From contig NZ_SCRH01000015.1 in the NCBI RefSeq assembly GCF_004298145.1, positions 186,001-250,000 of the forward strand: a stretch of DNA of 64,000 bases. The letters run 5' to 3'. This document shows positions 57,836 to 64,000 of this stretch, piece after piece; positions within the stretch are counted from its first letter, which is position 1; every line of letters begins with the position of its first letter. The position numbers were made by a program, and so were the translations under genes. This stretch comes from Mycobacterium sp. (GTDB lineage: Bacteria; Actinomycetota; Actinomycetes; Mycobacteriales; Mycobacteriaceae). The notes beneath the pieces are model-generated. The model saw only the letters and a program-made list of their open reading frames with translations. It ran no database searches and had not been told where the DNA came from.

Positions 57836-57947
57836 GAACGTCGACTTGTTGTGGCAAAACGTCGCTTGAGTTCAGCGCCACGATTTCGCCCCACAAGTCG
57901 ACGTTCGGCGCCACGGGTCAGGTGTCGACGTTCGGCGCCACGGGTCA
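57836..57947. repeat. Inverted repeat plus exact 24-bp tandem duplication
   Basis: GAACGTCGACTTG (57836-57848) and CAAGTCGACGTTC (57894-57906) are perfect 13-bp inverted arms. A 24-bp unit starting GTCGACGTTCGGCGCCACGG occurs at 57897-57920 and exactly again at 57924-57947. The tract lies between convergent genes and may form part of their shared terminator. Confidence 0.75.
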
Positions 57948-58949
57948 CGCCCCGTGGCCGGCGGGAACCCGCTCCCCTTCGAGCGGCGGGCCCGGCGGCG
58001 TCCCCTCCCCGAAGGGCTTGCCGCCCAGGCTCTCTCGTCCGTGCGGCGATAGCCAGCCGGACAGGTCGGGGCCCTTTGGCACGATGCGGGTGGGGTTGAT
58101 GTCGGCGTGCACGATGTAGTAGTGCTGCTTGATCTGGACGAAGTCGACGGTGTCCCCGAAACCCGGTGTCTGGAACAGGTCGCGGGCGTAGGCCCACAGC
58201 ACCGGCATCTCGCTCAGTTTGCCGCGATTGCACTTGAAATGCCCGTGATAAACCGGGTCGAAGCGGGCCAGGGTGGTGAACAACCGCACGTCGGCCTCGG
58301 TAATGGTGTCGCCCACCAGGTAACGCTGATTGGTCAGCCGATCGTTCACCCAGTCCAACGCGGTGAACAGCCGGTCGTAGGCCGCTTCGTAGGCCTGCTG
58401 CGAGCCGGCGAAGCCGCACCGGTACACACCGTTGTTGATCTCGGTATAGACCCTCTTGTTCACCTCATCGATTTCCGCGCGCAGGCGCTCGGGGTATAGC
58501 GCGGGCGCACCGTCGCGGTGGTATGCCGACCACTCCGTCGAGAGATCGAGGGTCATCTGCGCGAAATCATTGGTGACCACCGCCCCGGTGCCGACGTCGA
58601 CGATCGCCGGGACTGTGATGCCCTTGGGGTAGTCGGGGAATCGCTTGAAGTAGGCGTCCTGCAGCCGCGGGATCTTCAGGACCGGGTCGACACCACCGGG
58701 ATCGAGATCGAACGTCCAACTGCGCTCGTCATGGGTGGGACCACAAAAGCCAATGGAGAGAACGCTTTCGAGGCCCAGCAGCCGCCGGACGATGATGGCG
58801 CGGTTCGCCCACGGGCACGCGCGGGCGACGACGAGCCGATACCGGCCGGGCTCGACCGGGTAGCCATCGCGCCCATCGGCAGTGATGCGGGTGGTGATGT
58901 AGTTGGTGTCACGGGTGAACTCGCCCGCCCCGGCGACGTAGGTGGCCAT
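57945..58949 (-). CDS. Glutathionyl-hydroquinone-reductase-like GST (ECM4/YqjG family)
   Basis: 334 aa from the ATG at 58949. Thioredoxin-fold N-terminal domain with the catalytic Cys in RACPWANR (near residue 45), FCGPTHDERSW, and PAIVDVGTGAVVTNDF; helical GST C-terminal domain with YLVGDTITEADVRLFTTLAR. In other bacteria the family reduces glutathionyl-hydroquinones. Mycobacteria use mycothiol, so a mycothiol adduct is the likely substrate, by inference. The C-terminal tail is Gly/Pro-rich. A longer upstream frame is rejected because it overlaps fadE10. Confidence 0.9.
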   Translation of the reverse strand: MATYVAGAGEFTRDTNYITTRITADGRDGYPVEPGRYRLVVARACPWANRAIIVRRLLGLESVLSIGFCGPTHDERSWTFDLDPGGVDPVLKIPRLQDAYFKRFPDYPKGITVPAIVDVGTGAVVTNDFAQMTLDLSTEWSAYHRDGAPALYPERLRAEIDEVNKRVYTEINNGVYRCGFAGSQQAYEAAYDRLFTALDWVNDRLTNQRYLVGDTITEADVRLFTTLARFDPVYHGHFKCNRGKLSEMPVLWAYARDLFQTPGFGDTVDFVQIKQHYYIVHADINPTRIVPKGPDLSGWLSPHGRESLGGKPFGEGTPPGPPLEGERVPAGHGA

Positions 58950-58978
58950 GACGCCGATTCTGCCCCAATCCTCGGCGT

Positions 58979-60907
58979 CTAGCCGGACAGGAACCGGCGG
59001 GCCAGGTTGGTCTCGGTCGACGCGCCCTCTTCCCAATGGGCGATCCACGGCCCGGTGCCCTCGGACTGATCGATGATCCCGTCCTCCAGCCAGCGATAGC
59101 GGCCCTGCAGCAGGTTGCGGGTGAGCTGCACATCGCTGCCGTCGGTGTTGTCCCACAGGGCGTGGAACAGCGTCTCCACCCGCAGGGCCGCTTGGGCGCA
59201 GAACGTTTCCGCCAGCTCGTAGGACTGCTGACCAACCACCGGATCGGCGGCACGTTGCGACTCTGCCTGCACGCACGCCGCGGACATCGCGAACAACTCG
59301 GCACCGATATCGACGACGCGCCCGAGGAACCCCTGCCGCTGCTCGAGCTTGGCCTGCCACCGTGCCATCCCGTAGAAGGTGTTTCGGGCGAGCTTGCGGC
59401 TGGACCGCTCAATGAACCGTAGGTGTGACGCCAGCGGACCGAACTCGTGGTATGCCCGGGGCCGCTGTCCTTCACCGAAAACCAGCTGCGGCAACCACTT
59501 TGCGTAGAATCCGCTCGCTCCGACTGCCGCGGCGGCCTTCTGCCGCAACCCGGTGTCGGGCTTGGCGAGGTCGCCGGCCGCGGCGAGGTGGGCGTCGACC
59601 GCCTCGCGAGCGATGAGCAGCCTCATGATCTCGCTGGAACCCTCGAAGATGCGATTGATCCGCAGGTCCCGCAACACCTGCTCGACGGGCACCGCGCGCT
59701 CCCCACGCGCGGCCAGCGACTCCGCGGTCTCATAGCCTCGCCCACCCCGAATCTGCATGACCTCGTCGATGATCACGCAGGCCATCTCGCTGGACCATAA
59801 CTTGGCCAACGCCGCCTCGATCCGGATGTCGTTGCGCCCTTCGTCAGCCATCTGCGCGGAGAGTTCGAGCACGGCATCGAGCGCGTAGTTGGTCGCGGCG
59901 ATGAACGAGAGCTTGCCGGCCACCGCTTCGTGCTCGGCCAGCGGTTTACCCCACTGCACACGCTCACCGGACCATTCGCGCGCTATCTTCAATGCCCACT
60001 TCGACGAGCCCGTCGCACTCGCGGGGATCGACAACCGTCCGGCATTGAGCGTGGTCAACGCGATCTTCAAGCCGTCACCTTCGGAGCCGATCAGGTTTTC
60101 GCGCGGGACCCGAACACGGTGCAGCCTGGTCACGCCGTTTTCGATGCCGCGCAGGCCCATGAATTTGTTGCGTCGCTCCACGGTGATTCCGGGTGAGTCG
60201 GCCTCGACGACGAACGCGCTGATGCCGCCGCGGCGCCCTTCGCCCTTGGGTACCCGGGCCATAATCACCAGCAGTTCGGCCACCACGCCGTTGGTGGTCC
60301 ACAACTTCACGCCGTCGAGTTCGTAGGCCTGCCCGTCGTCGATGGGGGTCGCCGTCGACGCCAGTCGGGCGGGGTCGGAGCCCACGTCGGGTTCTGTGAG
60401 TAAAAACGCCGATATGGCCCCGGCAGCGCACCGCGGCAAGAACTTCTTTTTCTGCTCAGGGGTCCCGGCGAGTTTGAGCGGCTCGGGTACCCCGATGGAT
60501 TGGTGGGCCGACAGCAGCGCGCCAAGACTGGGGTGAACGCTCGTCACCATCATCAGAGCCCGGTTGTAGGCGACTTGCGACATGCCCAGGCCGCCGTATT
60601 CGGGGGGAATCTTCATCCCGAAGCAGCCCAAGTCGGCCAAGCCCTTCACGTACTCGTCGGGAATTTGGGCATCGCGTTCGATGACGCTGCCGTCGACGGT
60701 CTCCAGAAATCCGCGCACGCCCTCGAGAAACGCGCGGGTGCGGGCCTCGTCGGCTTCAGTGGGTGTGGGGAACGGGTGGATCAGCTCCAGCGGAAAACGG
60801 CCGAGAAATAACTCCTTCGCGAAGGACGGTTTATCCCAACCGGTTTCGCGAGACTCCTCGGCGAGCGCTCTCGCCTGTTCTTCGGTGACCTGGGCTTGCT
60901 CTGCCAT
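58979..60907 (-). CDS. fadE10: Acyl-CoA dehydrogenase FadE10
   Basis: 642 aa from the ATG at 60907, with an excellent AAAGGAGG ribosome site. Acyl-CoA dehydrogenase fold: N-terminal helical domain, beta domain with FLLTEPDVGSDPARLASTA, ELDGVKLWTTNGVVAELLV, C-terminal catalytic domain RGGRGYETAESLAARGERAV and RINRIFEGSSEIMRLLIARE. An extra helical C-terminal region of about 150 residues follows, as in VLCAD-like enzymes. FAD-dependent fatty-acid beta-oxidation; chain-length range unknown. Confidence 0.95.
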   Translation of the reverse strand: MAEQAQVTEEQARALAEESRETGWDKPSFAKELFLGRFPLELIHPFPTPTEADEARTRAFLEGVRGFLETVDGSVIERDAQIPDEYVKGLADLGCFGMKIPPEYGGLGMSQVAYNRALMMVTSVHPSLGALLSAHQSIGVPEPLKLAGTPEQKKKFLPRCAAGAISAFLLTEPDVGSDPARLASTATPIDDGQAYELDGVKLWTTNGVVAELLVIMARVPKGEGRRGGISAFVVEADSPGITVERRNKFMGLRGIENGVTRLHRVRVPRENLIGSEGDGLKIALTTLNAGRLSIPASATGSSKWALKIAREWSGERVQWGKPLAEHEAVAGKLSFIAATNYALDAVLELSAQMADEGRNDIRIEAALAKLWSSEMACVIIDEVMQIRGGRGYETAESLAARGERAVPVEQVLRDLRINRIFEGSSEIMRLLIAREAVDAHLAAAGDLAKPDTGLRQKAAAAVGASGFYAKWLPQLVFGEGQRPRAYHEFGPLASHLRFIERSSRKLARNTFYGMARWQAKLEQRQGFLGRVVDIGAELFAMSAACVQAESQRAADPVVGQQSYELAETFCAQAALRVETLFHALWDNTDGSDVQLTRNLLQGRYRWLEDGIIDQSEGTGPWIAHWEEGASTETNLARRFLSG

Positions 60908-61003
60908 CGCAGCCTCCTTTGCTAGACGACCGTCATGGGTGTGAGTACCCGATCTGCGGCTCGTCACCGAGCCGTCGCCTGCAAATTGGCTGTGTTCCGC
61001 GCG

Positions 61004-61411
61004 TTAGGCGTCGAACTCCCGCGCCACGGCCTTGACGACCTCGGATACCCGGCGCGCGGTCTTGCGGTCCGGGTAGCGACCCTTGCGCAGCTCGGGCTGC
61101 ACGGTGCTTTCCAGCAGCGTGATCATGTCCTCAACCATGCCATGCAGCTCGTCGGGGCTGTGCTTGTGTTCGGCAGGCGCCTCGCGCCGCGACTTGGTCA
61201 GGCTGGGCGGCGGCTCAATCAGCTTGAGGCTCAACGCTTGCGGCCCGCGCCGTCCGGAGGCGATACCGAATTCGACCCGCTGGCCCGCCTTGAGCCCCTC
61301 GACCCCGGCAGGCAGCGCCGACGAGCGGACGTAGACGTCTTCGCCGTCCTCTTGCGACAGGAAGCCGAAGCCCTTGTCAACGTCGTACCACTTAACCTTG
61401 CCGGTCGGCAC
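61004..61411 (-). CDS. cspB: Cold-shock-domain protein (CspB-like)
   Basis: 135 aa from the GTG at 61411 (GGTGAG ribosome site upstream), the same length as the M. tuberculosis protein at this place; a longer start at 61456 is rejected. Cold-shock domain at 1-67: [20 protein letters not shown] (RNP1-type), [23 protein letters not shown] helical C-terminal extension of about 65 residues is unlike small Csp proteins. RNA-binding role by family. Confidence 0.93.
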   Translation of the reverse strand: MPTGKVKWYDVDKGFGFLSQEDGEDVYVRSSALPAGVEGLKAGQRVEFGIASGRRGPQALSLKLIEPPPSLTKSRREAPAEHKHSPDELHGMVEDMITLLESTVQPELRKGRYPDRKTARRVSEVVKAVAREFDA

Positions 61412-61576
61412 TGGTCTCACCTGCTTGTCTAACGGGTCGATAGAAATAGGCAACACAATAAGCGTCCCGCCTGCGCAGGACGCCGTATTAAGAGTCTGAT
61501 CCTACTCGGATACGTACCTGGCGAGCACCCCCGCTATTTATGACTCGGTACGCTTAGTAGTACCCGCGGAGGAGAT

Positions 61577-61984
61577 ATGCGCCTGATCCTGAACATCATC
61601 TGGCTTCTGTTCGGCGGCCTCTGGATGGCCGCCGGATACCTTGTTGCGGCCCTCATCAGCTTTCTGCTGATCATCACCATCCCGTTCGGCTTCGCGTCGC
61701 TGCGCATCGCCTCCTACGCGCTGTGGCCGTTCGGCCGCACGATCGTCGACAAGCCGACCGCAGGGTCCGGCGCCCTGATCGGAAACATCATCTGGGTGGT
61801 GCTGTTCGGAGTGTGGCTGGCGGTCGGTCATCTGGTCAGCGCGGTGACGATGGCGCTGACGATCGTCGGCATCCCGCTGGCGCTGGCCAATCTCAAACTG
61901 ATTCCGGTGTCGCTGATGCCGCTCGGCAAGGAGATCGTTCCCGTCGACTCGCCGCTTCACCACGCGCCGCCGGTGGCCGCATGA
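61577..61984 (+). CDS. YccF-domain inner membrane protein (Rv0870c-like)
   Basis: 135 aa, ATG preceded by GGAGGAG. YccF domain repeated twice: IIWLLFGGLWMAAGYLVAAL ... ITIPFGFASLRIASYALWPFG and IIWVVLFGVWLAVGHLVSAV ... IVGIPLALANLKLIPVSLMPLG. About four membrane helices. Function unknown. Its TGA overlaps the ATG of moaA2 (ATGA), giving an apparent three-gene unit with moaA2 and moaD2. Confidence 0.92.
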   Translation: MRLILNIIWLLFGGLWMAAGYLVAALISFLLIITIPFGFASLRIASYALWPFGRTIVDKPTAGSGALIGNIIWVVLFGVWLAVGHLVSAVTMALTIVGIPLALANLKLIPVSLMPLGKEIVPVDSPLHHAPPVAA

Positions 61985-63075
61985 CCCTGACTGCCTTGAA
62001 TTTCCCGACCGTGCGGAGCCGCCCTGAGCGCCCCGGCGGCAGCCGCGTCGTTCCCGGAAAAGCACCGTCCGCCGGCCCGTTGGTGGATACCTACGGGCGG
62101 ATCGCCACGGATCTGCGGATCTCCCTGACCGATCGCTGCAACCTGCGGTGCACCTACTGCATGCCGGCCGAGGGCCTGGACTGGCTGCCGGGCGAGCAGC
62201 TGCTGACTGCCGACGAGTTGGCCAGGCTGATGCACATCGCGGTCACCCGGTTGGGGGTCACCAGCGTGCGGTTCACCGGCGGTGAGCCATTGCTGGCACG
62301 CCACCTCGAAGAGGTGGTCGCCGCGGCGGCCGCCCTGACGCCCCGCCCCGAGATTTCCCTGACGACCAACGGCGTCGGGCTGGCGCGGCGCGCCGCCGGG
62401 CTCGCCCAGGCGGGGCTGGACCGGGTCAACATCTCGCTGGACAGCGTGGACCGGCAGCACTTCGCGGCCATCACCCGCCGCGACCGGCTCCACGACGTGC
62501 TGGCCGGCCTGGCCGCCGCCCACGAGGCCGGCTTGGCGCCGGTGAAGGTGAACGCCGTGCTCGACCCCGCGACCGGACGGGACGACGTGGTCCAGCTGTT
62601 GCGATTCTGCCTCGAGCACAGCTACCAGTTGCGCGTCATCGAGCAGATGCCGCTCGACGCCGGGCACCAATGGCGCCGCGATGAGACGCTGACCGCCGAC
62701 GACGTGCTGGCGGCACTGCGCCCGCACTTCCAGTTGCGGCCCGACCCGGCGCCGCGCGGTTCCGCGCCGGCCGAGCTCTGGCTGGTCGATGAGAGCGCCG
62801 ACACGCCGGGCGGCAAGGTTGGTGTCATCGCATCGGTCTCGCACGCCTTTTGCTCGACGTGTGACCGCACCCGGTTGACGGCCGACGGCCAGATCCGCAG
62901 CTGCCTGTTCGCGAAGGAGGAGACGGACCTTCGGGGGCTGCTGCGCAACGGCGCGCCCGACGAGGCGATCGAGGCGGCGTGGCGTACCGCGATGTGGGGC
63001 AAGCCCGCCGGTCACGGCATCAACGACCCCAACTTCGTCCAGCCCGACCGCCCGATGAGCGCGATCGGTGGCTAG
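61981..63075 (+). CDS. moaA2: Radical-SAM GTP 3',8-cyclase MoaA2
   Basis: 364 aa. Radical-SAM cluster CNLRCTYC near residue 53; the second C-terminal [4Fe-4S] ligands in CSTCDRTRLTADGQIRSCLF; C-terminal GG (PMSAIGG) needed for activity. Converts GTP toward cyclic pyranopterin in molybdenum-cofactor synthesis with MoaC, not present here. Overlaps moaD2 by 8 bp. Confidence 0.96.
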   Translation: MTLTALNFPTVRSRPERPGGSRVVPGKAPSAGPLVDTYGRIATDLRISLTDRCNLRCTYCMPAEGLDWLPGEQLLTADELARLMHIAVTRLGVTSVRFTGGEPLLARHLEEVVAAAAALTPRPEISLTTNGVGLARRAAGLAQAGLDRVNISLDSVDRQHFAAITRRDRLHDVLAGLAAAHEAGLAPVKVNAVLDPATGRDDVVQLLRFCLEHSYQLRVIEQMPLDAGHQWRRDETLTADDVLAALRPHFQLRPDPAPRGSAPAELWLVDESADTPGGKVGVIASVSHAFCSTCDRTRLTADGQIRSCLFAKEETDLRGLLRNGAPDEAIEAAWRTAMWGKPAGHGINDPNFVQPDRPMSAIGG

Positions 63076-63358
63076 CAACACGGGTCAGACGCCCGTCCAA
63101 GCAACCGGAATCCAGGTCACCGTGCGCTACTTCGCGGCCGCCCACGCGGCCGCGGGCGTCGAGGCGGAGACGCTGGTGGTGCGCCCCGGCACCACGGTGG
63201 CCGAGCTGGTCGAGCGGCTCGCCGTTCGGGGGTCCAGCCTTGCCGGCGTGCTGAGCCGATGCTCCTACCTGCGCGACGGCGTCGTCGTCCGCGACGAGAC
63301 CGCGGCGTTGCAATCCGGTGACACCATCGACGTTCTGCCGCCGTTTTCCGGCGGCTGA
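63068..63358 (+). CDS. moaD2: Molybdopterin synthase small subunit MoaD2
   Basis: 96 aa from a GTG inside the moaA2 end. Ubiquitin-like fold (VTVRYFAAAHAAAGVEAETL, GDTIDVLPPFSGG) ending in the Gly-Gly that is adenylated and thiocarboxylated. Carries sulfur for molybdopterin formation. Confidence 0.95.
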   Translation: MASNTGQTPVQATGIQVTVRYFAAAHAAAGVEAETLVVRPGTTVAELVERLAVRGSSLAGVLSRCSYLRDGVVVRDETAALQSGDTIDVLPPFSGG

Positions 63359-63594
63359 AACTGTGAAATATCTCACGTAACGGAACGATAACGGCGCGGT
63401 CACGCTGTGATCTCGGGAGTTATGACCTGCGTAAACACCGTGTCTTGCTGCGGTTTTCGCAGATGGCCGAGAGTGAAACGCCAGGTTTCGCAAGACGTGA
63501 CGAGACCAACAGAAACCGTTACCGTCTCCGAAGGCTCGCCAGCCATCCCGATTGGCGGACCTTCCCTCCCTATCGCGCCGAGCTCCATCCAATA

Positions 63595-63760
63595 GGCGGG
63601 GGTCACCAACTCATGGATGGAGACGGGGGACCCACCGGTCCACCGTGATCGGACTGGGGCCGCTCGCGGCTCCTTGGGGTGAAGCCGGCGTCGTCGCTTC
63701 GAAGACCACGTCGGCCGGGTGGCCTCTCCAACCCGAACCCGACAGCTGACCTCGCAGGCG
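63595..63760 (+). promoter_or_regulatory. c-di-AMP (ydaO/yuaA-type) riboswitch before rpfA
   Basis: Conserved blocks GGGGGACCCACCGG, TTGGGGTGAAGCC, CCCGAACCCGACAGCTGACC and CTCGCAGGC match the ydaO-class riboswitch, known upstream of mycobacterial rpfA. GGGGTCA near 63599 can pair with TGACCTC near 63748 as the closing stem. In this class ligand binding turns expression off. Boundaries are approximate. Confidence 0.8.
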
Positions 63761-63765
63761 CGTGA

Positions 63766-64000
<235 letters not shown>

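Noticed and set aside
61957..63081. 374-codon minus-strand frame over moaA2
   Set aside because: Antisense to a frame with radical-SAM motifs; composition is Arg/Gly/Val-rich and unlike a protein.

Overview
The window is GC-rich actinobacterial DNA and almost certainly comes from a non-tuberculous Mycobacterium. From about 26.8 kb to the right end, the gene order is the M. tuberculosis block Rv0914c to Rv0867c, recalled from knowledge of that genome: carotenoid oxygenase, ctpE, echA6, accD3, prrAB, gltA2, citA, fprB, serC, sepH, fadE10, cspB-like, moaA2, moaD2, rpfA. Several lengths match the M. tuberculosis proteins exactly (PrrA 236 aa, GltA2 431 aa, CitA 373 aa, CspB-like 135 aa, CtpE 797 aa). 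I cannot name the species.

Region 1 (1-11.6 kb, minus strand) is an accessory lipopeptide-type assembly line. A FAAL-ACP-KS-AT-KR-ACP polyketide synthase is followed, with an 11-bp overlap, by an NRPS module (C-A-PCP). The NRPS continues in frame into two consecutive KAS-III-like domains and runs off the left edge. The A domain residues predict serine. The first KAS-III domain has a complete Cys-His-Asn triad; the second has Ala in place of the nucleophile Cys. This C-A-PCP-KASIII-KASIII architecture is the most unusual thing here.

Region 2 (11.6-23.2 kb) is an accessory redox and regulatory cluster. It holds an LLM-class flavin oxidoreductase, a SufR-like COG2345 regulator, an SCO6745-family protein, an old-yellow-enzyme, an EphB-like hydrolase that has lost its nucleophile Asp, a nitronate monooxygenase, a TetR regulator, two dihydrodipicolinate-reductase-like dehydrogenases plus a truncated third copy, and a VOC protein. 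A two-block DNA element occurs three times (about 11.65, 12.69 and 14.19 kb), next to the PKS start and next to the COG2345 regulator start. It is a candidate operator that could link regions 1 and 2.

Region 3 (23.3-26.8 kb) holds a tRNA-Arg(CCT), short tandem repeats directly behind it, a small secreted Pro-rich protein, a small hypothetical gene, a secreted DUF4185 protein and a long gene-poor stretch. A thiolase/lipid-carrier pseudogene with a large internal deletion marks the junction with the conserved block.

Region 4 (27.2-64 kb) is housekeeping: carotenoid cleavage, a putative Rv0909/Rv0910-type pair, Ca2+ export, mycolate-related lipid metabolism (EchA6, AccD3, FadE10), two-component control (PrrAB), citrate/methylcitrate synthases, PLP and serine synthesis, divisome regulation, RNA methylation, molybdopterin synthesis and a c-di-AMP riboswitch before rpfA. 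Local differences from M. tuberculosis, as recalled, are no arfABC between prrB and the DUF2630 gene, an SRPBCC gene where ppe13 sits, and a glutathionyl-hydroquinone-reductase-like gene next to fadE10.
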